DNA of 64,000 nt, taken from Propionibacteriaceae bacterium UBA7704 (GTDB lineage Bacteria > Actinomycetota > Actinomycetes > Propionibacteriales > Propionibacteriaceae). Location: positions 157,962 to 221,961 of the forward strand of contig DLGC01000004.1 in NCBI GenBank assembly GCA_002482525.1, read 5' to 3'. This document shows, one piece after another, positions 1 to 9,555 of this stretch (its first letter is position 1; every line of letters begins with the position of its first letter). The notes beneath the pieces are model-generated. The model searched no databases. It saw only the letters and a program-made list of their open reading frames with translations, and was not told the DNA's origin. The position numbers were made by a program, and so were the translations under genes.

Positions 1-1
1 G

Positions 2-3000
2 GCCGGGCTGAGCGTCTCCGGCCACACCATCACCGGTTCCCCGAGTGTCGCTGGTGTCTTCACCATCCAACTCACTGTCACCGACGACCACGGCAAGACC
101 AACACCGGCTCGGTGGAGCTCACCATCGCCCCGGCGGTGGCGGTGACCACCGCCAGCCTGGCTACCGGAGTGGTTGCAGAGGGTTATTCCGCGAACCTGG
201 CCGCGTCCGGTGGCACGACGCCGTACTCCTGGTCGGCCTCCGGTTTGCCGGCCGGGCTGAGCGTCTCCGGCCCTACGATCACCGGCACTCCGACTGAATC
301 AGGGACCTTCTCGGTTCAGCTCACCGTGACCGACGACCACGCTAAGACCGACACCGCCACCGTGTCGCTGGAGATCCGCCCGGTGGTGTCGATCTCGACC
401 ACAGCGCTGCCCGACGGCATCGTGGGTCATGCCATGACTGCCCAGCTTGAGGCCGCAGGGGGCACCCTTCCCTACAGTTGGTCGGCGACGGGCCTGCCCG
501 ATGGCCTCAGTCTGAATGCTGATTCCGGTCTGATCGAAGGCACCCCCAGTGCCGAGGGCAGCTTCACTGTTCACGCCACGGTCACCGATGGCATGGGCCG
601 CACTGATTCTGCGAACTACGCCGTCGAGATCGGCAATGCCACCACGATCATCACCACCACGCTGACCGACGGCATGGTCGGCTACGACTACGACCTCACC
701 CTGAGCGTCCTCGGCGGCCTGGCCCCGTACCAGTGGAGCGCCACCGATCTGCCCGCTGGGCTGAGCATCGACCCGACCAGCGGCGCCATCACCGGGGTGC
801 CGACGTCTGCTGCCACCGCATCAGTGACGATCACCGCCAGCGATAGCACCGGACAGGCCGACACTCAGGTCTTTGAACTGATCATCAAGGCAGGCGTCTC
901 GATCACCACGACGGCGCTGGACCGTGGCGAAGCGTCCAGCGCGTACACCGCGACCGTGGAAGCCGCCGGTGGGGTTCCTAACTACACCTGGAGCGCTACC
1001 GGGTTGCCTGCTGGCCTCAGCATTGACCCGGCCAGCGGTGCGATCACCGGCACACCGAGCGAAGCGGGCATCACCAATGCGGACTTCACCGTGAGCGATG
1101 CCAACGGCAAGACTGCGACCGCAACCCTGCAGTTGGTCATCGGTGCCGCGGTGGCAGTGACGACCACCAGCCTGCCTGACGCGATCGTCGGCACCGCCTA
1201 CGAGGCAACCCTGGCTGCGGAGGGCGGCACCACCCCGTACAACTGGGCGGTGCAGGGTATCCCGGACGGACTGACCGTGGACGCTGCCACCGGTGTCCTC
1301 TCCGGCACTCCCACGACGGAGGGAAGTTACGCGCTCACCGTCACCGTCACTGATGCCAACAGCCGCACTGCCAGCCACGACTTCACAGTGGCCGTCGGAC
1401 CGGCGATCGCGATCAGCACCGCCAGTCTGCCCAACGCAGTGAGAGGCACGGCCTACAGCTACACCGCGGTCGCGACCGGCGGTCGAACCCCGTATCACTG
1501 GTCAGCCACGGGCCTGCCCGCCGGTTTGAGCATCAACGCGACCACCGGAGAGATCTCCGGCACCCCGAGCGTTGAAGGACTCTTCGCGGTGTCCCTCACC
1601 GTCACCGATCTCGACGCTGCTGGTGCTTTCGCCGACCTGTCGGTGATGGTCGGGCCTGCTGTATCGATCAGCACCACGAGCCTGCCTGCCGCCGTCAAGG
1701 GCACCGTCTATGCCACCACGCTGAACGCAGCCGGTGGCACTGCGCCCTACACCTGGTCGGTATCGGGATTGCCGAGCGGCCTGTCGGTCGTGGCGTCGAC
1801 CGGAGTGATCTCCGGAACACCGACCGCGTCGGGGGTCTGGCAACTGATGATCACGGCGACCGACGCCAACGGCAAGGGCACCTTGGCCATGATCGACATG
1901 ACGGTGAACCCGTCGGTGAGCGTGGCGACCTCGCAGTTACCCACAGCCGTCGTTGGGACCGCCTACTCCACCAGCCTCAGTGGCTCCGGCGGCACCGCGC
2001 CCTACACCTGGTCCTCGACTGCCTTGCCTGCCGGGCTGATCCTGGACTCCAGCACCGGAGCGATTACTGGTACCCCCACGACTGCCGGGACGTCATCGGT
2101 GACCTTCACCATTACCGATGCGAACTCCAAGACCGCAACCAAGGCGCTGAGCCTGACCCGCCTCCCGGCGGTGTCGATCAGCACGGTGACCCTTCCTGGC
2201 GGAATAGCTGGAATCGCCTACAGTTCCGCGTTGAGCGCCAGCGGGGGTGCGACTCCCTACACCTGGTCGGCCACCGCCCTGCCGGACGGTCTCAACCTGG
2301 ACACTTCCGGTGGTGTGATCGTAGGGACGACCTCCCAGGTGGGAACCTTCACCGTCTCGCTGACAGTGACCGACAACGACGGCAAGACCGCCAGCAAGTC
2401 GCTGCCTTTGACCATCGGTCCGGCCGTTTCGATCACCACCACGAGCCTGCCCGAAGCAGGAGTGGGGGTGGACTACAACCTCACCGTGACCGCGACGGGC
2501 GGCGCCTCGCCGTACTCGTGGTCGGCGACCGGATTGCCGAGCGGGCTCAGTCTGAGTAGTTCCACCGGAGCGATCACGGGCACCCCGGATGCGGTCGGCG
2601 TCTCAAATGTGTCGATCATGGTGACCGATGACAATGGCCAGACCGCCACCCAGGACTTCACCTTGTCGGTGATCGTGCCACTGGCGATTTCCACGACGAG
2701 CCTCCCCGAAGGCATCGTGGGCGAGTCGTACAGCGCCACGGTGGCCGGTGTCGGCGGCACCGCGCCCTACACCTGGGGCATGGACACCCTCCCCGCAGGA
2801 TTGGGCCTCGACAGTGATACCGGAGCGATCACGGGCACCCCGATCGAAGCCGGTGCGGTGAGTGTGACCATCACAACTACCGATGCGCTCAACCGGACGG
2901 TGTCGAAGACCTTCACCCTTACAGTGAGTGCGGCAGTGTCGATCAGCACTACGAGTCTGCCGAATGCGGTGATGGGCACGGCGTATTCGGCCACGGTGGC

Positions 3001-5512
3001 CGGTACTGGCGGAACTGTGCCCTACACCTGGGCGGCAACGGGCCTGCCGTCGGGGCTGAGCCTGGATACCTCGACCGGCGTGATTTCGGGAACTCCCTCC
3101 ACCGAGGAAGCCCCGAGCGTGACCATCACGGTGACCGACAACAAGGGCAAGACAGATTCGGTGACGTTGACGTTGACGGTCGGGCCTGCGGTGTCGATCA
3201 GCACCGCCAGCCTGTCCAACGCGGTGGTAGGCACGGCCTACTCCTTCACCCTGGCTGTTACCGGAGGCACCGCGCCATTCACCTGGGCGGCTTCGGGCCT
3301 GCCGTCGGGGCTGTCGGTGAACACCACGACGGGCGTGATCTCGGGCACCCCCACTGCAGTGGCGACCCCGAGTGTGACGGTCACGGTGACCGACAATGCG
3401 GGCAAGACCGATTCGAAGACACTCGCCTTGACGATCGGACCTGCGGTGTCGATCAGCACCACCAGCTTGACCAGTGCCGTGGTTGATAGCGCGTATTCGT
3501 TCACCCTCGTGGGAGCCGGTGGCACGACGCCCTACACCTGGGCGGCGACCAACGTGCCGGCCGGCCTGTCCGTTGCCTCATCGACCGGAGTGATCTCCGG
3601 AACGCCAACAACCGCTGGGACTAAGACAGTCACGATCACGGTGACCGACAACAAGGGCAAGACCGCATCCAAGAGTCTCAGTCTGACTGTTGCTCCGGGA
3701 TTGTCGATCGCCACCGCAACCCTGCCGGTGGGAAGCGTGGGGACGGTCTACTCGACCACCCTGACCGGATCAGGGGGACGCAGTCCGTACTCGTGGACCG
3801 CGACGAACCTGCCGGCCGGGTTATCGATCAGCAGCACGGGTGTGATCTCCGGAACCCCGACGGCCGCGGGGGCGCCTGGCGTGACGATTACTGTCACCGA
3901 CAGCGATGGCAAGACCGCGTCGAAGGTGATGACCATAGACATCGCCGAATCGCTGTCGATTGTCACTGCCAGTCTGCCTGCTGCGGTCGTTGGTGATCCG
4001 GTGAACACAACGCTGGAGGCGTCCGGTGGAACTGCGCCCTACACCTGGTCATCGATCTACAACTTGCCAGGCGGACTGAGCCTGAACTCCACCACAGGTG
4101 TGATCTCGGGCACGCCGACAACGGCGTACTCCTACAACTTGCTGATCCAGGTGAGAGACGCCAAGGCTCGAACCTATAGCCGCTACATCCCCCTTTCGGT
4201 CGCAAAGGCACTCGCCTTCGCGACATCGAGCCCGTTGACCGTGATGCCGGGCGTTACCTTCAGTCACGCACTCGCCGCAGTTGGAGGCACGACGCCCTAT
4301 ACGTGGTCGGCGACAGATCTACCGGCAGGGGTCAGCCTGGATGGTGCCACCGGCGTTGTGTCAGGGACCTTGTCCACGCCGGGAGAGACCGCTGCGATGC
4401 AACTCTCCGTGACCGACGCCCACGACAACACCGTGACGCAGTCGCTGACCATCAAGGTAGCGGCTCCGTCCGCAATCACCAGTGGGAAGTCGCATTCCTG
4501 CGCGATTGTGTCGGGCGGTGCGGTGTGTTGGGGCTCGAACGCCCAGGGGCAACTCGGCGTGGACACGCTGATCACCAGCAGTTCGGTTCCCCTCGGAGTG
4601 GACGGCCTGGGTAGCGGCGTCACGGCCATCTCGGCAGGAGACGAACAGACCTGCGCGGTCGTGTCGGGTGCCGTGAAGTGCTGGGGCGGCAACGGACACG
4701 GTGATCTGGGCAATGGCTCCATCACGATGAGCAGCACGCCGGTGACAGTCTCCGGGTTGACGAGTGGTGCCACGGCTGTTGCTGCTGGCGCCTATTCGTC
4801 CTGCGCGGTGGTGTCTGGTGCGGTGAAGTGTTGGGGATGGAACGCCTATGGTCAGTTGGGCGATGGCACAGATGTCGAGAGCACCACGCCGGTGTCGGTG
4901 TCCGGTCTCAGCAGCGGTGTGACGGCTGTGTCCTTCGCGAACTACTACGGTTGTGCAGTCGTGTCTGGAGCGATGAAGTGTTGGGGCTGGAACGCTCTGG
5001 GTCAGTTGGGCGACGGATCCACCAACAACAGTTCAGCTCCCGTGGCGGTCACCGGTCTTTCCAGTGGGGTCAGCGCGATCTCCACCAGCGGCGCGACGAG
5101 CTGTGCGATTGTCTCCGGCGCAGCAAAGTGCTGGGGCGCCAACTTCGGCTACCAACTGATGGATGGTACGACCGACAGCCGCTCGACGCCGGTTTCCCTG
5201 ACGGGGTTGACCAGCGACGTGACAGCGATTGCTGTGGGTAACGCGTTTGCTTGTGCCACTGTGTCCGGTGCGGTGAAGTGTTGGGGCGCCAACGCCGTCG
5301 GTCAGGCTGGGGATGGCACCGCACCGTCAACCGCATTTGCGCCTACGGCGGTCACCGGTCTGGCCAGTGGCGCGACGGCTATCGACGCTGGGTATGAGCA
5401 CACCTGTGCGGTGCTCTCCGATGGTGTGAAGTGTTGGGGATCCAACTTCTATGGCCAGCTCGGTGATGGCACCACTACCCAACGAAACACCCCGGTGGAC
5501 GTCAAGTGGTAG
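2..5512 (+). CDS. Giant surface protein with He_PIG Ig-like repeats and C-terminal RCC1 propeller (5' truncated)
   Basis: The frame is open from base 2, so the true start lies outside the window; 1836 codons are visible. One partial and seventeen full Ig-like repeats of about 85 residues follow each other, each built on strings such as SISTTSLP, GGTxPYTW, LPxGLS, G.ISGTP and VTVTDxxGKT, the signature of the He_PIG (putative Ig) family. From about base 4471 come seven RCC1-type repeats (pattern CAVVSGxVKCWGxNxxGQLGDG), the number needed to close a seven-bladed propeller. Each blade carries two cysteines, which suggests disulfides and an extracellular location. No LPXTG or C-terminal membrane helix follows, so the anchor, if any, must be N-terminal or noncovalent. 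Probably an adhesin or a carbohydrate/protein-binding stalk with a propeller head; the ligand is unknown. The domain assignment is firm, the role is inferred. Confidence 0.9.
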   Translation, partial: AGLSVSGHTITGSPSVAGVFTIQLTVTDDHGKTNTGSVELTIAPAVAVTTASLATGVVAEGYSANLAASGGTTPYSWSASGLPAGLSVSGPTITGTPTESGTFSVQLTVTDDHAKTDTATVSLEIRPVVSISTTALPDGIVGHAMTAQLEAAGGTLPYSWSATGLPDGLSLNADSGLIEGTPSAEGSFTVHATVTDGMGRTDSANYAVEIGNATTIITTTLTDGMVGYDYDLTLSVLGGLAPYQWSATDLPAGLSIDPTSGAITGVPTSAATASVTITASDSTGQADTQVFELIIKAGVSITTTALDRGEASSAYTATVEAAGGVPNYTWSATGLPAGLSIDPASGAITGTPSEAGITNADFTVSDANGKTATATLQLVIGAAVAVTTTSLPDAIVGTAYEATLAAEGGTTPYNWAVQGIPDGLTVDAATGVLSGTPTTEGSYALTVTVTDANSRTASHDFTVAVGPAIAISTASLPNAVRGTAYSYTAVATGGRTPYHWSATGLPAGLSINATTGEISGTPSVEGLFAVSLTVTDLDAAGAFADLSVMVGPAVSISTTSLPAAVKGTVYATTLNAAGGTAPYTWSVSGLPSGLSVVASTGVISGTPTASGVWQLMITATDANGKGTLAMIDMTVNPSVSVATSQLPTAVVGTAYSTSLSGSGGTAPYTWSSTALPAGLILDSSTGAITGTPTTAGTSSVTFTITDANSKTATKALSLTRLPAVSISTVTLPGGIAGIAYSSALSASGGATPYTWSATALPDGLNLDTSGGVIVGTTSQVGTFTVSLTVTDNDGKTASKSLPLTIGPAVSITTTSLPEAGVGVDYNLTVTATGGASPYSWSATGLPSGLSLSSSTGAITGTPDAVGVSNVSIMVTDDNGQTATQDFTLSVIVPLAISTTSLPEGIVGESYSATVAGVGGTAPYTWGMDTLPAGLGLDSDTGAITGTPIEAGAVSVTITTTDALNRTVSKTFTLTVSAAVSISTTSLPNAVMGTAYSATVAGTGGTVPYTWAATGLPSGLSLDTSTGVISGTPSTEEAPSVTITVTDNKGKTDSVTLTLTVGPAVSISTASLSNAVVGTAYSFTLAVTGGTAPFTWAASGLPSGLSVNTTTGVISGTPTAVATPSVTVTVTDNAGKTDSKTLALTIGPAVSISTTSLTSAVVDSAYSFTLVGAGGTTPYTWAATNVPAGLSVASSTGVISGTPTTAGTKTVTITVTDNKGKTASKSLSLTVAPGLSIATATLPVGSVGTVYSTTLTGSGGRSPYSWTATNLPAGLSISSTGVISGTPTAAGAPGVTITVTDSDGKTASKVMTIDIAESLSIVTASLPAAVVGDPVNTTLEASGGTAPYTWSSIYNLPGGLSLNSTTGVISGTPTTAYSYNLLIQVRDAKARTYSRYIPLSVAKALAFATSSPLTVMPGVTFSHALAAVGGTTPYTWSATDLPAGVSLDGATGVVSGTLSTPGETAAMQLSVTDAHDNTVTQSLTIKVAAPSAITSGKSHSCAIVSGGAVCWGSNAQGQLGVDTLITSSSVPLGVDGLGSGVTAISAGDEQTCAVVSGAVKCWGGNGHGDLGNGSITMSSTPVTVSGLTSGATAVAAGAYSSCAVVSGAVKCWGWNAYGQLGDGTDVESTTPVSVSGLSSGVTAVSFANYYGCAVVSGAMKCWGWNALGQLGDGSTNNSSAPVAVTGLSSGVSAISTSGATSCAIVSGAAKCWGANFGYQLMDGTTDSRSTPVSLTGLTSDVTAIAVGNAFACATVSGAVKCWGANAVGQAGDGTAPSTAFAPTAVTGLASGATAIDAGYEHTCAVLSDGVKCWGSNFYGQLGDGTTTQRNTPVDVKW
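134..4465 (+). repeat. Tandem coding repeats, about 255 bp each, 17 full copies
   Basis: These are the DNA-level repeats encoding the Ig-like domains of the surface protein. Copies start at the AVSISTTSLP-type strand and recur about every 255 bases. Some stretches are almost identical at DNA level, for example the block reading gcgccctacacctgg, while other copies are diverged. Neighbouring copies between about 2900 and 3700 look most alike, consistent with recent local duplication or unequal crossing-over. Copy number could vary between strains and could collapse in short-read assemblies. Confidence 0.85.
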
Positions 5513-5554
5513 GCGCAGGAAGTGAGTGCCTGAGGGTCGTGTCACAATTCCCAC

Positions 5555-6769
5555 ATGACCGACCCCGGGCACTCGCTTGCCGCCACCATCACCGGAACCG
5601 ACGCGCCAGGCCTGCTGACCCGGGTGATGGCCGCCCTGGCCGGAACCGACGCCGAGATCCTCGACCTGGAGCAGACCGTGGTGCGTGGCCAGCTCAGCAT
5701 CGGGGTGTTGCTCGGCGTCCCTGAAGGCGGTCTGGACGCGCTGGAGGACCGGCTGGCCGGAGCTTGCGCCCGGCTGGGTCTGACCGTCTCGATCACCGAA
5801 GGCATCGGCGACAACCCGCCCCGGCGCAATCGCGTCATCGTCACGATCCTGGGACGCCCGCTGCTGACCAGCCATGTGGCGATCACCACCGCGATCATCG
5901 CCGAGCATGGCGGCAATATCGACCGCAGCCGACGGCTATCCCGCACCCCGCTGACCAGCCTGGAGTTCTGGGTGTCGCAAGCAGAGGTGGACCAGCTGCG
6001 TCCGGCACTGGTGACGGCAGCCGCCGAGGCGGGATTCGATGTGTCCGTTTCGCCGGCAGGTCTGGCCCGGCAGGGTCGGCGCCTGGTGGTGATGGACGTG
6101 GACTCGACCCTGATCCGCGACGAGGTGATCGAACTGCTCGCCGCCCACGCCGGTTGTGAGGATCAGGTGCGCCAGATCACCGAGCGGGCTATGCGTGGCG
6201 AACTCGACTTCGCCGAAAGCCTGCGGGAGCGGGTCGCTGTCTTGGCTGGGTTGCCCGACAGCATCTTTGACCAGGTGCGTGCCGAGGTCACGCTCACTCC
6301 CGGCGCGCGCACTCTGGTGGCAACGCTGCGCGATCTGGGCCTGTCGATCGGGGTGGTCTCCGGCGGATTCACCGAGATCGTGGCACCGCTGGCCGCCGAA
6401 CTGGGCATCACCTACGTGCACGCCAACACCTTGGAGGTCGTCGACGGCCACCTCACCGGACGGGTAGCAGGCCCCATCGTCGACCGTGCCGCCAAAGCCA
6501 CCAAACTGCGTGAATGGGCCGCCGCCGAACACCTGCCGCTCTCCCGCACCATCGCCATCGGCGACGGCGCCAATGACCTCGACATGCTCAGCGTGGCCGG
6601 ATTGGGCATCGCCTTCAACGCCAAACCCACCGTCCGCGCCTCCGCCGACACCTCCCTCAACCTCCCCTACCTAGACGCCGTCCTCTTCCTGCTCGGGTTG
6701 TCCCGCGAAGAGGTAGAAGACGCCGCCGCTACCCGCGCCGCCGCCCCTCAAGGCGCCCCCACCCCGTAG
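5555..6769 (+). CDS. serB: Phosphoserine phosphatase with N-terminal ACT region
   Basis: Removes phosphate from O-phosphoserine in the last step of serine synthesis; cytosolic. It has 404 residues. Residues 1-170 contain ACT-like sequence (start SLAATITGTDAPGLLTRVM), as in actinobacterial SerB enzymes, and probably bind amino acid. The HAD domain starts at MDVDSTLIRDEV, with Asp181 as nucleophile and Asp183 as acid/base. Later HAD motifs are VVSGGF (Ser/Thr motif) and AIGDGANDLDML (Mg-binding Asp). The ATG at 5555 is preceded by only a weak Shine-Dalgarno sequence, but it starts exactly at the ACT fold. It lies 42 bases after the repeat protein and ends at a strong terminator shared with the convergent glucosidase gene. 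Length is typical of two-domain SerB proteins. Confidence 0.93.
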   Translation: MTDPGHSLAATITGTDAPGLLTRVMAALAGTDAEILDLEQTVVRGQLSIGVLLGVPEGGLDALEDRLAGACARLGLTVSITEGIGDNPPRRNRVIVTILGRPLLTSHVAITTAIIAEHGGNIDRSRRLSRTPLTSLEFWVSQAEVDQLRPALVTAAAEAGFDVSVSPAGLARQGRRLVVMDVDSTLIRDEVIELLAAHAGCEDQVRQITERAMRGELDFAESLRERVAVLAGLPDSIFDQVRAEVTLTPGARTLVATLRDLGLSIGVVSGGFTEIVAPLAAELGITYVHANTLEVVDGHLTGRVAGPIVDRAAKATKLREWAAAEHLPLSRTIAIGDGANDLDMLSVAGLGIAFNAKPTVRASADTSLNLPYLDAVLFLLGLSREEVEDAAATRAAAPQGAPTP

Positions 6770-6770
6770 G

Positions 6771-6830
6771 CGCTCCCAAAAAGCGCAGTTGCTCCCGAAC
6801 CTTCGGGAGCAACTGCCTGTTTTGGGAGCG
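6771..6830. terminator. Nested bidirectional terminator
   Basis: An inner hairpin (6785-6816; arms gcagttgctcccgaa and ttcgggagcaactgc) is nested in an outer inverted repeat, cgctcccaaaa at 6771-6781 and ttttgggagcg at 6820-6830. The inner stem is followed by a T run on the plus strand, and by the complement of the A run when read from the minus strand. It lies exactly between the stops of convergent serB and the GH13 gene, so it can terminate both. Confidence 0.88.
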
Positions 6831-6845
6831 TTTCGGACGGGAGCG

Positions 6846-8516
6846 TTAGGGGAGGAGCCAGGCGGTGGTGTCGGGGGGGAGGGAGCCGCCGGGGGTCAGG
6901 GGGGCGCTGGAGAGCAGCAGTTGAGCCTGCGCGGGAAGCGCGACCGGGGTCTCGCCGAAGTTCACCCAGCACTCCAGACGGGGGTCGCGACGGAACGCCA
7001 ACACTGATTCGCCGGCGTCCAGCCACTGCAACGTGCCATCGCCTAGAGCAGGGTGATCGGCCCGGATCGCCAGCGCCTGTCGGTACAACTCCAGCATGCT
7101 GCCCGCCGCGCCGTCCTGCTCGGTCAGGCTCCAACGGCCCCAATCCGCTGGTTGCGGCAACCAGGGTGTGGCGGCGTTCGCGGGGCTGAACCCGAAGCTG
7201 GTCGTCGGATCGCTGGTCCATGGCAGCGGAATCCGGCAGCCGTCGCGTCCGGGGTTCTGGCCGTCGGTCTGGAACCACAGCGGATCCTGCATCGCCTCGG
7301 CGGGCAGGTCCTCGACCTCGGGGAGACCCAACTCTTCGCCCTGATAGATGTAGGCAGCCCCTGGCAGCGCCAGCATCAGTAGGGCCGCGGCCCGGGCCCG
7401 GCGCTGTCCGAGTGCCGGGTCGGCCGGCAAGTCGCGGAAGTAGCCAAAAGTTGCACCGGTCGGATCCACCTGATGCTGGTCGCGGGCGAACCGGGACGCC
7501 GGGCGGCAGACATCGTGGTTTCCCAATACCCACGTGGCTGCGGCACCGACTTCGGTGTGGGTCGCGATGGTGTCATCGATCACGGCCCGCAGGTGGTCGG
7601 GCAGCCACGGGGCCAGCAGAAACTCGAAGTTGAACGCCGTGTGCAGTTCGTCCGGACGCAGGTAGGCCGCCACCCGATCTGAGCGTCCCACCCAGATCTC
7701 GCCGCAGTAGGCCCGAGGCGGGTCGTACTCATCGGCGATCGCCCGCCACTGCCGGTAGATCTGGTGCACATCGGTTCGATCCCAATGGGGGTGCTCGACA
7801 CTCACCGGACGGTCCACTGGGACCGGCCACACGAAGTCGCCGATGTCGCTCAACTCGGGATCCTTCGTCAAGCCATAGGCGACATCGATGCGGAAACCGT
7901 CAACGCCGCGGTCGAACCAGAACCGCAGGGTGTCCTCGAATTCGGCGCGGATCTCGGGGTTATCCCAGTTCACGTCCGGTTGACCGGGAGTGAACAGGTG
8001 CAGATACCACTCGCCGGGATTTCCGTCGGCATCGGTGCTGCGGGTCCACGCAGGCCCGCCGAAGGTACTGCGCCAGTCGTTGGGCGGCAGCTCGCCCTGT
8101 TCACCCTTGCCGGGGCGGAAGTAGTAGCGGTCACGAGCCGGTGAACCGGGATCGGAGCTCAATGCCTGGCGAAAGAAGCGATGCTGATCGGAGGTGTGAT
8201 TCGGCACGATGTCCAGAATCACTTTCAGCCCCAGTTGGTGGGCTTCGCTGATCATGGCGTCGGCCTCGGCCAGGTCTCCGAACACCGGCTCGATGTCGCG
8301 GTAATCGGACACGTCGTAGCCGGCGTCGGCCATCGGCGAGGGGTACCAGGGATTGATCCAGATCGCATCGACGCCGAGATCGGCAAGATAGGGCAAGCGA
8401 CTGCGAATGCCCGCGATGTCGCCGACGCCGTCGCCGTCGGCGTCGACGAAGCTGCGCGGATAGACCTGATAGGTGACCGCACTGCGCCACCATGCCTGCA
8501 TCTCGGGGGATTCCAT
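6846..8516 (-). CDS. GH13 alpha-glucosidase (oligo-1,6-glucosidase-like)
   Basis: A retaining glycoside hydrolase that releases glucose from short alpha-glucosides; probably cytosolic, with no signal peptide. It has 556 residues, normal for the family. The GH13 regions are in order: DIVPNHTS near residue 105, GFRIDVA near 210 (Asp nucleophile), GEIWVG near 270 (Glu acid/base) and LGNHD near 335 (transition-state Asp). The N-terminal YQVYPRSFVDADGDGVGDI stretch is the usual start of actinobacterial alpha-glucosidases and oligo-1,6-glucosidases and supports the ATG at 8516. No sugar transporter is adjacent. The substrate cannot be fixed between maltose, isomaltose, sucrose and trehalose. Together with the treYZ fusion 50 kb away it shows active alpha-glucan metabolism. 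Confidence 0.9.
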   Translation of the reverse strand: MESPEMQAWWRSAVTYQVYPRSFVDADGDGVGDIAGIRSRLPYLADLGVDAIWINPWYPSPMADAGYDVSDYRDIEPVFGDLAEADAMISEAHQLGLKVILDIVPNHTSDQHRFFRQALSSDPGSPARDRYYFRPGKGEQGELPPNDWRSTFGGPAWTRSTDADGNPGEWYLHLFTPGQPDVNWDNPEIRAEFEDTLRFWFDRGVDGFRIDVAYGLTKDPELSDIGDFVWPVPVDRPVSVEHPHWDRTDVHQIYRQWRAIADEYDPPRAYCGEIWVGRSDRVAAYLRPDELHTAFNFEFLLAPWLPDHLRAVIDDTIATHTEVGAAATWVLGNHDVCRPASRFARDQHQVDPTGATFGYFRDLPADPALGQRRARAAALLMLALPGAAYIYQGEELGLPEVEDLPAEAMQDPLWFQTDGQNPGRDGCRIPLPWTSDPTTSFGFSPANAATPWLPQPADWGRWSLTEQDGAAGSMLELYRQALAIRADHPALGDGTLQWLDAGESVLAFRRDPRLECWVNFGETPVALPAQAQLLLSSAPLTPGGSLPPDTTAWLLP

Positions 8517-8655
8517 GACTCACGACCGTAGCTGCAATCGCCGGTGAATTCCCGTGTCGGTGGGAAAAGCGCCACCTTCGGAATTCGGGCTGTATCCCAT
8601 GGAGGCTTCACGGCCGTTTCATCGAGGCTTCACACGGCCCGGCTTCGATGGAGCC

Positions 8656-9555
8656 ATGTCCACAGCCACCAACTCCGGCCAGCGTCGGCCGAGCAAGGCC
8701 CTGCAGCGCCTGCGCGATATGCGACGCACCACCCTGGCTCGTCGAATCGTTCAACTCGGCTTCGCCGTGTTCATTCTGGTGACGGCCTTCAAGCATCAAT
8801 CCGAGGAGGCTTCCGGTGCTGCCTCGGTCGATGCCCTGTGTCCTTTCGGTGCGGTGGAGACCCTGCTCACCTGGATGACCACGGGCACCCTGATCACCAA
8901 GATCCACACGTCGAACCTGGTGCTCGGGTTGGCTGTGCTGATCGCGATCCTGCTGGCCGGCAATGCCTTCTGCGGCTGGATCTGCCCGCTGGGCACCGTC
9001 CAGGACTGGCTGTGGAAAGCCGCCCGGGCCTTGCATCTGCCACAGTGGCGACCCGCCGAGCGCACCGACCGGGTGCTCCGCCAGGGACGCTTCGTGGTGT
9101 TGGGGCTGGTCATGCTGATGAGCTACTTCAGCGGACAACTATGGTTTGCCGACTACGACCCCTACGTGACCATCTTCGGACTGCGTTGGCTGTTCGAATG
9201 GAACGAGGTGATTGCGATTGCGGTCGGCATCACCGCGCTGGTCCTGCTCGGCTCCCTGTTCGTAGAGCGACTCTGGTGCCGCTACCTCTGCCCGCTCGGG
9301 GCGGTCTTCACCGTGCTGGGGCGGTTCAGCTTCCTGCGGATCCGACGCAATGCCGAGGTCTGTACCGATTGTGAGCTGTGCGACAAACCGTGTCCGGTGG
9401 GAATCACGGTCTCCCAGGCCGATCCGGCCGTACACCCCGACTGCGTCGGGTGTCTGGACTGCGTGGCGGCCTGCCCGGTGCGCGGAGCTCTCACCGTCGG
9501 GCCCCCCGTCGCGGTCGCCGCCCTGCTGAACAACTCCGAGAAAAGGACCAAATGA
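8656..9555 (+). CDS. NapH/NosR-type membrane 4Fe-4S protein
   Basis: Predicted membrane electron carrier. Several hydrophobic segments alternate with the conserved FCGWICPLGTVQDW and CRYLCPLGAVF motifs of the NapH/NosR/YccM group. A C-terminal cytoplasmic region carries two ferredoxin clusters, CTDCELCDKPCP and CVGCLDCVAACP. The ATG at 8656 is chosen: a purine-rich ggag lies just upstream and the protein then begins with a short basic tail before the first helix. A GTG at 8554 and an ATG at 8599 in the same frame are alternatives. It overlaps the next gene by ATGA, so the two are translationally coupled. No nitrate, nitrous oxide or molybdoenzyme gene is in view, so the electron partner is unknown. 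Confidence 0.85.
   Translation: MSTATNSGQRRPSKALQRLRDMRRTTLARRIVQLGFAVFILVTAFKHQSEEASGAASVDALCPFGAVETLLTWMTTGTLITKIHTSNLVLGLAVLIAILLAGNAFCGWICPLGTVQDWLWKAARALHLPQWRPAERTDRVLRQGRFVVLGLVMLMSYFSGQLWFADYDPYVTIFGLRWLFEWNEVIAIAVGITALVLLGSLFVERLWCRYLCPLGAVFTVLGRFSFLRIRRNAEVCTDCELCDKPCPVGITVSQADPAVHPDCVGCLDCVAACPVRGALTVGPPVAVAALLNNSEKRTK

Noticed and set aside
134..4465. Regularly spaced repeats considered as a CRISPR-like array
   Set aside because: The period is about 255 bases, fully coding and diverging in codon steps; no short repeat/spacer structure or cas genes.
299..4773. Series of short minus-strand frames with repeated VxVPEITPV-like text across the He_PIG gene
   Set aside because: Their regular pattern simply mirrors the plus-strand 255-bp repeats; not a separate repeat family.
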